DNA from: Ruegeria atlantica
GTDB lineage: Bacteria; Pseudomonadota; Alphaproteobacteria; Rhodobacterales; Rhodobacteraceae
NCBI GenBank assembly: GCA_013032095.1
Contig: WQBJ01000006.1
Location: 62,001 to 126,000, forward strand
Direction: 5' to 3'
Length of the DNA: 64,000 nt
Shown piece after piece: positions 26,570-35,374 of the stretch. Positions within the stretch are counted from its first letter, which is position 1. Each line of letters begins with the position of its first letter. The translations under genes and the position numbers were made by a program. The notes under the pieces are model-generated. The model was not told where the DNA came from. It saw only the letters and a list, made by a program, of their open reading frames with translations, and searched no databases.

Positions 26570-27952
26570 ATGGGCCAGACACTGAAATGCATCTCGCCGG
26601 TCGATGGATCGGTTTTTGCCGAGCGCGAAGTTTTGTCGCGTGATGCGGCGTTTGAGGTTGCCGCACGGGCGCGGGCGGCGCAGGCGGATTGGGCGGCGCG
26701 ACCGTTGCAAGAGCGGATAGATCTTGTCATGGCCGGCGTGGCCGCAGTGGGTGCGATGAATGATGAGATCGTGCCCGAACTGGCGCATATGATGGGCCGC
26801 CCGGTGCGCTATGGCGGTGAGTTTGGCGGCTTCAATGAACGCGCCAGCTATATGGCGGAGATTGCCGAAACCTCTCTGGCCGATATCGCCGTGGGTGAGG
26901 ATGAAACGTTCAAGCGCTATATCAAACGCATCCCGCATGGGGTGGTCTTTGTGGTGGCGCCCTGGAACTACCCCTATATGACAGCGATCAATACGGTGGC
27001 TCCGGCGCTGATCGCAGGCAATACGGTGATCCTGAAACACGCGACGCAGACTCTGCTGGTCGGGGAGCGTATGGCGCAGGCCTTTCATGCGGCTGGTGTG
27101 CCCGAGGATGTGTTCCAGAACGTATTTCTGAGCCATGATGTGACCAACGACCTGATCGCGGGCAACGCCTTTGATTTTGTGAACTTCACCGGATCGGTTG
27201 GCGGTGGTCAGGCGATGGAACGCGCGGCGGCGGGCACCTTCACGGGTGTCGGCACCGAGCTGGGCGGCAAGGACCCCGGTTATGTCATGGAGGACGCCGA
27301 TCTGGACGCCGCCGTGGACACGCTGATCGACGGCGCGATGTTCAATGCGGGCCAGTGCTGCTGCGGGATTGAACGGATTTACGTGCACGAAAGCCTCTAC
27401 GATGACTTTGTCGCAAAGGCGGTTGAGATCGTGAAGGACTACAAGCTGGGTAACCCGTTGGACGCAGAGACAACCATCGGCCCGATGGCCAATGTGCGCT
27501 TTGCCGATGAGGTGCGCGCGCAGATTGCCGAGGCCGTGGCCGATGGCGCTGTGGCCCATATCGAGACCTTCCCCGAGGATGATGGCGGCGCCTATCTGAC
27601 GCCACAGATCCTGACAAATGTGACCCACGACATGCGGGTGATGCGGGATGAAAGCTTTGGCCCCGTCGTAGGTATTGTGAAGGTGTCCTCGGACGAAGAA
27701 GCCATCGCGCTGATGAATGACAGCGAGTTTGGCCTGACCGCCAGCCTCTGGACCCGCGACGTTGATCGTGCGGCACGTGTTGGCGACCAGATTGAGACCG
27801 GCACCGTGTTCATGAACCGGGCCGATTATCTGGACCCAGGCCTGTGCTGGACCGGCTGCAAGAATACCGGGCGGGGCGGTGGGTTGTCCGTCATCGGCTA
27901 CCACAACCTGACCCGCCCGAAATCCTATCACCTGAAAAAGGTGACCGGCTGA
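26570..27952 (+). CDS. NAD(P)-dependent aldehyde dehydrogenase
   Basis: A 460-residue ALDH. The catalytic residues are visible: Asn133 in PWNYP, Lys156 in ILKHATQTL, Glu230 in TELGGKDPG and the nucleophile among Cys263-265 in NAGQCCCG; the FTGSVGGGQ nucleotide loop is near 207. The AATP motif usual after Asn-Lys is changed to HATQ. The start at 26570 is set by GGAG upstream and by the family N-terminus (LKCISPVDGSVFAER). It follows the GS-like gene by 89 bases and likely oxidises the aldehyde formed from the gamma-glutamylated substrate; the substrate is inferred. Confidence 0.92.
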   Translation: MGQTLKCISPVDGSVFAEREVLSRDAAFEVAARARAAQADWAARPLQERIDLVMAGVAAVGAMNDEIVPELAHMMGRPVRYGGEFGGFNERASYMAEIAETSLADIAVGEDETFKRYIKRIPHGVVFVVAPWNYPYMTAINTVAPALIAGNTVILKHATQTLLVGERMAQAFHAAGVPEDVFQNVFLSHDVTNDLIAGNAFDFVNFTGSVGGGQAMERAAAGTFTGVGTELGGKDPGYVMEDADLDAAVDTLIDGAMFNAGQCCCGIERIYVHESLYDDFVAKAVEIVKDYKLGNPLDAETTIGPMANVRFADEVRAQIAEAVADGAVAHIETFPEDDGGAYLTPQILTNVTHDMRVMRDESFGPVVGIVKVSSDEEAIALMNDSEFGLTASLWTRDVDRAARVGDQIETGTVFMNRADYLDPGLCWTGCKNTGRGGGLSVIGYHNLTRPKSYHLKKVTG

Positions 27953-28017
27953 AATGACTTGCCTACCCTGATTGTTCCCTCCCCGGGGTGGGCCCCTGCT
28001 TTGAAGGAAACTCTGAC

Positions 28018-29163
28018 ATGAGCCTTGTTGGAAACTGGTCCTATCCGACCGCAATCAAATTTGGTGCCGGACGCATCAGGGAATTGCCCGAAGCTTGCGC
28101 CGCAGCGGGCATGAAAAAGCCTTTGTTGGTCACCGACAAGGGATTGGCTAATCTGCCGATCACCACCGCGACGCTGGATATCCTGGAGGCCGCTGGCCTG
28201 GGCCGCGGTCTGTTCGCTGAGGTGGACCCGAACCCGAATGAGAAAAACCTCGACGCCGGTGTTGCGGCCTATAATGCGGGCGGCCATGACGGTGTAATCG
28301 CATTCGGCGGCGGCTCGGGTCTGGATCTGGGCAAGATGGTGGCCTTCATGGCCGGTCAGACGCGCCCCGTGTGGGATTTTGAGGATATCGGCGATTGGTG
28401 GACCCGCGCGGATACCGATGCCATCGCGCCGATCATCGCGGTGCCAACTACAGCGGGTACCGGGTCCGAGGTAGGTCGTGCCAGCGTCATCACCAATTCC
28501 GAGACGCACGCCAAGAAGATCATCTTCCACCCCAAGGTGCTGCCGACGGTGGTGATCTGTGACCCGGAACTGACCGTGGGCATGCCGAAATTTATCACTG
28601 CAGGTACTGGTCTGGACGCCTTTGCCCATTGCGTCGAGGCGTTCTCCAGCCCGCATTATCACCCGATGAGCCAGGGTATCGCCTTGGAAGGCATGCGACT
28701 GGTCAAAGAGTATCTGCCCCGCGCCTATGCCGACGGCAGCGATATCGAAGCCCGCGCCCAGATGATGAGCGCTGCCGCCATGGGGGCCACCGCTTTCCAG
28801 AAGGGCCTCGGCGCAATCCACGCCATGAGCCACCCCGTCGGCGCCGTGTTCAACACGCATCACGGAACCACCAACGCCGTTTGCATGCCCAGCGTTCTGG
28901 AGATCAATGCGCCCGCCATCGCCGATCGGTTCCAGTCAGCCGCTGCCTATCTGGGCATCGATGGCGGTTTCGACGGCTTCCGTACCTTCGTGCAGGACTT
29001 CAACGACAGTCTCGGCATCCCCCGCAAACTGTCCGAACTCGGCGTTACCGAAGCATCGATCCCTGAATTGGTGCAAGGGGCGATCATCGACCCCTCATGC
29101 GGTGGTAACCCCATCGAACTCACTGAAAACAACCTGACAGAGTTGTTCAGAACTGCGTTGTGA
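28018..29163 (+). CDS. iron-containing alcohol dehydrogenase
   Basis: At 381 residues it is a group III (iron) alcohol dehydrogenase. It has the NAD-binding GGGSGLD (97-103) and TAGTGSE (145-151), and probable metal ligands Asp200, His204, His268 and His282 (DAFAH; IHAMSHP; NTHHGTTNA). The start at 28018 has AAGGAAA upstream. In this run it could convert the alcohol group of a gamma-glutamyl amino alcohol to the aldehyde used by the preceding ALDH. The gene is closed by a terminator. Confidence 0.93.
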   Translation: MSLVGNWSYPTAIKFGAGRIRELPEACAAAGMKKPLLVTDKGLANLPITTATLDILEAAGLGRGLFAEVDPNPNEKNLDAGVAAYNAGGHDGVIAFGGGSGLDLGKMVAFMAGQTRPVWDFEDIGDWWTRADTDAIAPIIAVPTTAGTGSEVGRASVITNSETHAKKIIFHPKVLPTVVICDPELTVGMPKFITAGTGLDAFAHCVEAFSSPHYHPMSQGIALEGMRLVKEYLPRAYADGSDIEARAQMMSAAAMGATAFQKGLGAIHAMSHPVGAVFNTHHGTTNAVCMPSVLEINAPAIADRFQSAAAYLGIDGGFDGFRTFVQDFNDSLGIPRKLSELGVTEASIPELVQGAIIDPSCGGNPIELTENNLTELFRTAL

Positions 29164-29189
29164 TCCGCCTCTAAATGGGACAATAGAAC

Positions 29190-29215
29190 ACCGGCCTGAT
29201 CTGCGGGCCGGTTTT
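29190..29215 (+). terminator. intrinsic terminator after iron ADH
   Basis: ACCGGCC (29190-29196) pairs with GGCCGGT (29206-29212) over a 9-base loop, followed by TTT. It separates the GS-ALDH-ADH genes from the EamA gene. Confidence 0.8.
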
Positions 29216-29231
29216 CACGAAAGGTTCGGAC

Positions 29232-30071
29232 GTGACCCCGTTTGTCATTGCCATCATTCTGACGGCTGCATTGTTGCATGCCGTGTGGAACGCAATCGTA
29301 AAATCCGCCGCGGATCGAACGACGACGATGGGGTTGGTGGCACTAGGTCATGTCATTCCCGGGGCCATCATGGTTCTGACCTTGCCGCTGCCCAACGCCG
29401 AGAGCTTTCCCTACATCCTGATCTCGACTGTCGTGCATTTCGGCTACTATTTCATGCTGGGCAAGGCCTACCAGCATGGCGACCTGAGCGTCGTGTACCC
29501 TATCGCACGGGGTATCGTACCGGCGCTGGTGTCGCTTTGGGCGATGCTATTGGTGGGAGAAGTGCTGCCAATACAGGCCTGGATCGGGATTACTCTGATC
29601 GCGGTGGGGATTCAGCTAAGCAACTGGAAAGCGCTTCGGTCGGGCGTAGGACGGTCGGCCCTGCTGTTTGCGTTGGGTACGGGAATATGTATTTCGATCT
29701 ACTCCGTGTTTGACGGCATCGGGGTGCGCCTGTCCGGAAATACGCTCAGCTATTGGGCCTGGGGGGCGTTTTTGCACCTGTTTATTGCAGGGTTCGTCGG
29801 TATCCGCAGGCGCAATACCCTGGCAGAGCTTCCTCTCAAAGTGTGGGTGGTTGGCCTGCTGGGCGGTTTGGTTTCGATGGCGGCCTATGGGCTGGTGCTC
29901 CATGCCAAGAACTTTGCCCCACTGGGCGCGGTGTCGGCTTTGCGGGAAACTTCGGTGATCTTCGCGGCACTGATTGGCTTCATCTTCTTGAAAGAGGGCA
30001 ACTGGATACGGCGACTCGGCGCTGCGATCCTGATGGCCTTTGGCGTGGCCTTGATCGGGCTGGCTGTCTAA
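29232..30071 (+). CDS. EamA-family (DMT) permease
   Basis: A 279-residue membrane protein with ten predicted helices in two EamA repeats, each ending in the usual acidic-containing helix (GEVLPIQAWIGITLIAVGI; LKEGNWIRRLGAAILMAFGV). It starts with GTG; GAAAGG lies upstream. Members export or import amino acids, amines and other metabolites. It follows the terminator of the iron-ADH gene, so it may be separately transcribed, though its orientation fits with the catabolic run. Confidence 0.88.
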   Translation: MTPFVIAIILTAALLHAVWNAIVKSAADRTTTMGLVALGHVIPGAIMVLTLPLPNAESFPYILISTVVHFGYYFMLGKAYQHGDLSVVYPIARGIVPALVSLWAMLLVGEVLPIQAWIGITLIAVGIQLSNWKALRSGVGRSALLFALGTGICISIYSVFDGIGVRLSGNTLSYWAWGAFLHLFIAGFVGIRRRNTLAELPLKVWVVGLLGGLVSMAAYGLVLHAKNFAPLGAVSALRETSVIFAALIGFIFLKEGNWIRRLGAAILMAFGVALIGLAV

Positions 30072-30137
30072 ACCCAAGACAGCCTTGCTGAATACGTCCC
30101 CGATCTCTCATACTGGCAAGAGATAGGGAGCGTTTTA

Positions 30138-30908
30138 ATGACCAAAGAGATTGTTCTGATCCACGGGGCTTTTGCCGGGCCGTGGTGCATGCAGGATTAC
30201 GCCGGGTTTTTTCGGGATCGAGGCTGGACCGCGCACACCCCCGCGCTGCGCTATCATGGCGGCGATCCCAAGGCCGAGCCCGATCCGCGCCTGACCGATA
30301 CCAGCGTGATCGACTATGCGGATGACATTGCTGCGTTCGTGCAGGGGCGGGACACCAAACCGGTCATACTGGGCCACGCCATCGCGGGTGTTGTGGCGCA
30401 GCAGGTGGCCTCTAGTGGCTTGGCCAGCGCCATCGTTCTGATCAACCCGAATGCGCCGTGGGGTACTTTGCCCGAAACCGATGACGAACGCGCCATCCCG
30501 CGGGCGCTGATGGAAGGCGGGGCGTTCTGGAAACAGCCCATGCGGGTGGAGTTCGGCCTGATGGCCCCCTTTGCGCTGAACAAGATGCCCGAGGCGCAGC
30601 AGCGTGAGGTGTTTGACCAATTGGGTGCCGAAAGCGGGCGGGTGATGTTCGAGATGTTCTTCTGGATGTTCGACGACCATCACGCGATGAAGGTGGATAT
30701 GGACAAGGTCGACTGCCCGGTGCTGGTCGTCTCGGGCACGGAGGATCGGGCCGTGAACCCCAACACCTGCCGCGTCTTGGCCAAGCGCTACGGGGACCGC
30801 GCGACCTTTATGCCCGTGGAAGACCACGCACATTTCCTGTTCATGGAGCCCGGCTGGGAGAAACCCGCCGGACAGATCGCGGACTGGCTGGACCAGAAGC
30901 TGAGCTGA
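30138..30908 (+). CDS. alpha/beta-hydrolase-fold protein lacking the nucleophile Ser
   Basis: A 256-residue single-domain alpha/beta hydrolase: LIHGAFAGPW oxyanion region (7-16), then the nucleophile elbow at residues 79-84 reads G-H-A-I-A-G, with Ala81 where Ser, Cys or Asp is expected. The acid (Asp203 in SGTEDRAV) and base (His232 in EDHAHFLF) positions remain. It therefore cannot be a standard serine hydrolase; binding, lyase-like or scaffolding roles are open. ATG 30138 follows GATAGGGAGCG. Confidence 0.85.
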   Translation: MTKEIVLIHGAFAGPWCMQDYAGFFRDRGWTAHTPALRYHGGDPKAEPDPRLTDTSVIDYADDIAAFVQGRDTKPVILGHAIAGVVAQQVASSGLASAIVLINPNAPWGTLPETDDERAIPRALMEGGAFWKQPMRVEFGLMAPFALNKMPEAQQREVFDQLGAESGRVMFEMFFWMFDDHHAMKVDMDKVDCPVLVVSGTEDRAVNPNTCRVLAKRYGDRATFMPVEDHAHFLFMEPGWEKPAGQIADWLDQKLS

Positions 30909-30922
30909 GACGCCCTGAGCGT

Positions 30923-31204
30923 TCAGTTATTGGTCGAGAAGGTGCTCTGCGGTTTCCATTTCAGGGTGCCGTCCCCTTCGCGATGGCAACGCAGCAGGCG
31001 TTCCTGAATCGTGCTGACCGTTTCCGTGACGGTGTTGTCGCCGGTCAGCAGGACAAAGGCGTCTTGCGAATAGGCCATGCCGTCGTAATAGCAGAACCGC
31101 GACTCTGCGCCGTCTGGAATGGGCGATGCGGTGCTGAGCATCTGCTGTGCGCTGGCTTGGCTGGCCAGCAGGGCTAGGGCCAGCCCGAGTGTTAATGTTT
31201 TCAT
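30923..31204 (-). CDS. small secreted protein, DUF1496-like
   Basis: A 93-residue protein with a signal peptide (MKTLTLGLALALLASQASA; cleavage near residue 19-20). The mature part holds SRFCYYDGMAYSQDAFVLL and a later Cys (LLRCHREGDGTLKW). The C-Y-Y-x-G-x-x-Y-S pattern resembles DUF1496 (YnjH-type) proteins. The two cysteines could form a disulfide in the periplasm. ATG 31204 has GGGAGGA upstream. Function unknown; convergent with the hydrolase gene. Confidence 0.6.
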   Translation of the reverse strand: MKTLTLGLALALLASQASAQQMLSTASPIPDGAESRFCYYDGMAYSQDAFVLLTGDNTVTETVSTIQERLLRCHREGDGTLKWKPQSTFSTNN

Positions 31205-31584
31205 GTCGTCCTCCCGTTCGGATATCCGTTTTTCAAATTGGGCCTTGGACGCTCGGAACCTCAAATGTCGTTCTTGAATGACGGTTTGAGAGTAAGTGTG
31301 AACGAGATCAACGGGTTAGGCAAGGGGAGTGTTTGTAATCTGCATGTGGGGACGTTACGACCTATCTGACCAATGCTTGATGCAAAGCATCAAGCACACG
31401 TTCGACCCTCCGATATAGCCGGGAGCGAGGCTCATTGGGGAGCTATCAAAGTGACAACCATCACTTCTACATTTGATTTGTCCTACACAGGCCTATTGGA
31501 GGTGGGGGAAACCCTACTTTGTTAAAGTTGGTAATTGGGTCAACTTCTTAAAGAGCTAGTTTGCAGCCAAGGGCTTTAGGTAGA
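31205..31584. other. 380-base AT-richer intergenic region
   Basis: This stretch between two divergent secreted-protein genes is visibly less GC-rich than its flanks, and no convincing gene is seen in it. It contains a perfect 10-bp inverted repeat at 31374-31396 and an AT-rich end (31445-31560) that could hold the promoter of the orphan gene at 31585. No known RNA motif was recognised. Confidence 0.5.
31374..31396. repeat. perfect 23-bp palindrome
   Basis: TGCTTGATGC-AAA-GCATCAAGCA has ten-base perfect arms with a 3-base centre. It may be an operator, as the arm size suits a dimeric regulator, or a hairpin; a 3-base loop and the lack of a T run argue against a terminator. Confidence 0.75.
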
Positions 31585-32235
31585 ATGTGGCGAAATTCAG
31601 CTATTGGAAGATTGATGATTGCAGGTGCAATTCTTGTCGCCTTAAAACCTGCGGCGGCGGAGGAGGCCGAGGTGGATATTTGGGCGGCCTGCAGACAGAC
31701 CGATACATGTGTGATCGAATATGATCATCTTTCCGAGCAAACCACAGAGCCGTTTCTATTCTTAGGTTACGTTATGGATGGTGAACAGGCGCGGTGGAAA
31801 CAGTACAGAAAAGCTATTCGCAACTATCCAGATGTACAAAGTTGTTTGACCGAAGAAGAACGGGCTAAAGAAAACCCAAACCTACTCAAGCTTGATTGGG
31901 AAAGAGTCGGCTACTGGAGTGGTGCGGAGGTTTGTATCTTTCGAATTTCACGTAGTCTCGCCGATCTGGAACGAATTAAAAGCTGGTTGAGTTTTCACGA
32001 CTTTCGGGTGACAGGATACAACCGGTACAGAAGTGATGACTTTGTACCCACGAGAAACAATCAGCCCGTAGGGTACGTCTCAGGCTCCTGGTCTGTGCAA
32101 CAATATCGGGAAAAGAATCCCACGTTGCTATGGCGACTTTTTGAATTTGACTTGATTTATGGTTACGGAATTTCCTTGAGCATATCAGAGGAGTTCCAAG
32201 TTGTTGGAGCCTATATCAACGCCTCAACAAAATAG
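31585..32235 (+). CDS. orphan secreted protein in AT-richer segment
   Basis: A 216-residue protein with a signal-like N-terminus (IGRLMIAGAILVALKPAAAEE; cleavage after Ala). The mature part has four cysteines (ACRQTDTCVIEY, SCLTEEER, EVCIFRISR), many aromatic residues and no motif I know. Base and codon use (AAA, ATT, TTT) differ from neighbours, pointing to recent acquisition or weak expression. Start could also be TTG 31561 or ATG 31612. It faces parE tail to tail. Function unknown. Confidence 0.55.
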   Translation: MWRNSAIGRLMIAGAILVALKPAAAEEAEVDIWAACRQTDTCVIEYDHLSEQTTEPFLFLGYVMDGEQARWKQYRKAIRNYPDVQSCLTEEERAKENPNLLKLDWERVGYWSGAEVCIFRISRSLADLERIKSWLSFHDFRVTGYNRYRSDDFVPTRNNQPVGYVSGSWSVQQYREKNPTLLWRLFEFDLIYGYGISLSISEEFQVVGAYINASTK

Positions 32236-32298
32236 ACTTACTCAGAACGCTTTATCCAATTTCCAGACTAAGAACTAGAGTGTTCAAAGTTCATTAAA

Positions 32299-34257
32299 TC
32301 AAACATCCAACTCCTCCACAAACCGCGCGTTCTCCTGAATGTACTGGAACCGCAGTTCGGGTTTTTTGCCCATCAGGCGCTCGACAAGGTCGCCGGTCTC
32401 GCCGGGTTCGTCCTCGTCTATGGTGACCCGGATCAGTTTCCGGGAGGCCGGGTCCATCGTGGTCTCTTTCAGGTCCTTGGCGTCCATCTCGCCCAGACCC
32501 TTGAAGCGGGAAACGTCGATCTTGCCCTTGCCGCCCAGACCTTTCTCTAGCCACTCATCGCGCTCGGCCTCGTCCAGACAATAGACGCGTTTGGCCCCTT
32601 GCGTCAGTCGGTACAAAGGCGGGCAGGCGAGGTAGAGGTGGCCTGCGTCGATCATCGGGCGCATCTGGGTGAAGAAGAACGTCATCAGCAGCGAGGCGAT
32701 ATGCGCCCCGTCCACATCCGCGTCGGTCATGATGATGATCTTGTCATAGCGCAGGTCGTCAACGTTGAACTTGGTGCCAAGCCCCACGCCCAGCGCTTGG
32801 GTCAGGTCGTTGATCTCGGCATTGGTGCCCAGTTTCGAACTGGCCGCGCCCAGCACGTTCAGGATTTTGCCGCGCAGGGGCAGCAGGGCCTGTGTTTTGC
32901 GGTCACGGCCCATTTTTGCGGAACCGCCCGCTGAGTCGCCCTCGACGATGAATAATTCGGTGCCGTCGCGTGTTGAACTACTACAGTCCACCAGCTTGCC
33001 GGGAAGACGAAGTTTCTTAGTGGCGGACTTGCGTTGTGTTTCCTTCTCGGCCCGTCGGCGTAGACGTTCTTCGGCTCTCAGAATGAGGAAGTCGAGAATG
33101 GCGCCGGCGGATTTCGTATCGGCGGCCAGCCAGTTGTCGAAATGGTCGCGGACCGAGTTTTCGACCAGCCGCTGAGCCTCGACCGTGGCCAGACGGTCTT
33201 TGGTCTGGCCGACGAATTCCGGTTCGCTGATGAAACAGGACACCAGTGCGCAACCGCCGGTGATCAGGTCGTCACGGGTGATCTGCGCGGCCTTCTTGTT
33301 GTTGATCAGTTCCCCGTAAGCCTTGATCCCCTTGAGGACCGCCGCCCAGAACCCCGCTACATGGGTGCCGCCTTCGGGCGTGGGGACAGTGTTACAGTAG
33401 GATTGGATGAACCCGTCGCGCGAAGGCGTCCAGTTGATCGCCCATTCGACCTTGCCGGGGGTGCCGAACTTTTCCCGAAAGTCCACTGTGCCGGCAAAGG
33501 GCTGCTCGGCATAGGTGGACGAGCCGTTCATCGTCTCTTTCAGATAATCCGAAAGGCCGCCCGGGAAGTGGAAGCTGGCCTCGGTTGGGGTCTCGCCGTC
33601 GTCGATGGCGGACTTCCAGCGGATTTCCACGCCCGAGAACAGGTAAGCCTTGGAGCGGATGGATTTGAACAGCCGTGCCGGTTTGAACCGGTGGTGGCCG
33701 AAGATTTCCTCATCCGCATGGAAGGTCACCATGGTGCCGCGCCGGTTGGGGGCCGCGCCGACCTTTTCGACTGGACCCAGAGGAATGCCGCGCGAGAAGC
33801 GTTGTTCAAAGAGCGTCTTGTCGCGGGCCACCTGCACAACCATCGAATCCGACAGCGCGTTGACCACCGAGGCACCGACACCATGCAGACCGCCCGAGGT
33901 CTGGTACGCTTTACCCGAGAATTTACCGCCTGCGTGCAAGGTGCACAGGATCACCTCCAGCGCCGATTTATCCGGGAACTTTGGGTGGGGATCAATCGGA
34001 ATCCCGCGCCCGTTGTCGCGCACCGTCAGGGCGTAATCTGCGTGCAGCTCGACCTCGATCCGGTTGGCGTGACCGGCGACGGCCTCGTCCATTGAGTTGT
34101 CGAGGATCTCGGCGACCATATGGTGCAAAGCGCGCTCATCCGTGCCGCCGATATACATGCCGGGGCGTTTTCGGACCGGCTCCAACCCTTCAAGCACCTC
34201 GATCGAGGAGGCGTCGTAGGTGGCGGTCGCGCTGGGCGTCAACAGATCGTCGGGCAT
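32299..34257 (-). CDS. parE: DNA topoisomerase IV subunit B
   Basis: A 652-residue type II topoisomerase subunit. It has the GHKL ATPase site (EILDNSMDEAVAG, DNGRGIPIDPH, GGLHGVGASVVNALS), a transducer domain, and a Toprim domain with EGDSAGGSAKMG and the DADVDGAHI metal motif; it ends QYIQENARFVEELDV. These features together with the TOPO IV-like length (E. coli ParE has 630 residues) separate it from GyrB, which is about 800. With ParC it decatenates chromosomes. The ATG at 34257 (MPDDLL) is preferred over ATG 34290. Confidence 0.94.
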   Translation of the reverse strand: MPDDLLTPSATATYDASSIEVLEGLEPVRKRPGMYIGGTDERALHHMVAEILDNSMDEAVAGHANRIEVELHADYALTVRDNGRGIPIDPHPKFPDKSALEVILCTLHAGGKFSGKAYQTSGGLHGVGASVVNALSDSMVVQVARDKTLFEQRFSRGIPLGPVEKVGAAPNRRGTMVTFHADEEIFGHHRFKPARLFKSIRSKAYLFSGVEIRWKSAIDDGETPTEASFHFPGGLSDYLKETMNGSSTYAEQPFAGTVDFREKFGTPGKVEWAINWTPSRDGFIQSYCNTVPTPEGGTHVAGFWAAVLKGIKAYGELINNKKAAQITRDDLITGGCALVSCFISEPEFVGQTKDRLATVEAQRLVENSVRDHFDNWLAADTKSAGAILDFLILRAEERLRRRAEKETQRKSATKKLRLPGKLVDCSSSTRDGTELFIVEGDSAGGSAKMGRDRKTQALLPLRGKILNVLGAASSKLGTNAEINDLTQALGVGLGTKFNVDDLRYDKIIIMTDADVDGAHIASLLMTFFFTQMRPMIDAGHLYLACPPLYRLTQGAKRVYCLDEAERDEWLEKGLGGKGKIDVSRFKGLGEMDAKDLKETTMDPASRKLIRVTIDEDEPGETGDLVERLMGKKPELRFQYIQENARFVEELDV

Positions 34258-34417
34258 CGGTGCTGCTCTTGTTTTTAGGTTGGAGCCCATTATGGCAGGT
34301 GATGTGGTCCGGGGGAAGAGGGGCGCGAGGTCTTGTGGGCGATTGGCTGCAAACCGTTCCAGAAAGATGCGCACCTTTCGCGCGCATCAATGCGCAGATT
34401 CTGCGATCAGGCGAGAG

Positions 34418-35257
34418 TTATTGAGGTTTTTCTGCTGCCAAGCGAACGCCTCCGATCCTTCGTTGTTGTACGTCGCTCACGAATTGCGCGTACATCTTAA
34501 GGAATTCATCTCCTTTGGAGGGGTTTCCGGCGCGTTCCGCTTCGGCGTCCAACGTCTGATACATGCTGAGCCGCCGGGCCAGTATTTCGCCCCAGGATGC
34601 AGTTACATCGTCGGCTGAGACTACTTTGAAGCCTGTCTGTTCCAACTTGGCTTGGTATTCGGGAATGCTCAGCAAAGACTGGCAGGCGAAACGCTGGCTG
34701 TATTGCTCCATCTCGTCTTCGGATAGAGAGGAGTGCATCACCCAGTCGGTAAAGGCAAAGCGGCCACCGGGGCGCAGAACGCGAAACACTTCGGACAGGG
34801 CTTTGGCCTTGTCGGGAATGTGCAGGAAGGACTCCTGGCTGACCGCCGCATCGAACTTGTTATCGTCAAACGGCATGTCCATTGCGCTGCCCAAAATCGG
34901 GTGTATCTGGTCCTGCATGCCGACAAGCGCGTTCAGTTCCTTGGCGCCATCGACCCGGTTGGGGCTGATATCGATTCCCGTTACGTCAACGCCGCGTTCG
35001 GTGACGTACCAGCGCGCAGGTCCACACAACCCGGCGCAAACATCAAGAACGTGGTCACCGGGCTTCATCTGTGTCTTGTCCGCCAGTCGAGCATTTGCGT
35101 TGAGCCCGTCATAATGATCCTGATCGTAGGGGTAGAGTTCCTGCGGCGTCACATCCTTTGTAGAACCACGGAGGTTCGTCAATTTCGTCAATATATGCGG
35201 CGCTGAGATTGGATGATTGGCATACCATTCCGCGACAGTCTTTTCTGCCATTTCCAT
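34418..35257 (-). CDS. SAM-dependent class I methyltransferase
   Basis: Length 279 residues. Motif I is VLDVCAGLCGPARWYVTERG (about 70-89), with VTGIDISPNRV after it, then DMPFDDNKFDAAVSQESFLHIPD and LRPGGRFAFTDW. These are typical of small-molecule methyltransferases near the glycine/sarcosine and UbiE groups; the first Gly-rich motif is modified (AGLCGPA for GxGxG). The substrate is unknown. GGGAGGGAG precedes the ATG at 35257. It is divergent from the peroxidase-family gene. Confidence 0.83.
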   Translation of the reverse strand: MEMAEKTVAEWYANHPISAPHILTKLTNLRGSTKDVTPQELYPYDQDHYDGLNANARLADKTQMKPGDHVLDVCAGLCGPARWYVTERGVDVTGIDISPNRVDGAKELNALVGMQDQIHPILGSAMDMPFDDNKFDAAVSQESFLHIPDKAKALSEVFRVLRPGGRFAFTDWVMHSSLSEDEMEQYSQRFACQSLLSIPEYQAKLEQTGFKVVSADDVTASWGEILARRLSMYQTLDAEAERAGNPSKGDEFLKMYAQFVSDVQQRRIGGVRLAAEKPQ

Positions 35258-35374
35258 TAGTTACTCCCTCCCTTGCATTTGGTCAGCCTAGCCTGACATG
35301 GTGTGTTGATCCAGTTCCGCGGCAATTTGAGATGTGTGAGGCTGGGGCGGTTAAGAAAACAAGGCGGGAACCGA

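Noticed and set aside
26552..28054. 500-codon minus-strand frame antisense to the aldehyde dehydrogenase
   Set aside because: Shadow frame: all ALDH catalytic motifs are on the plus strand and the antisense product is low-complexity.
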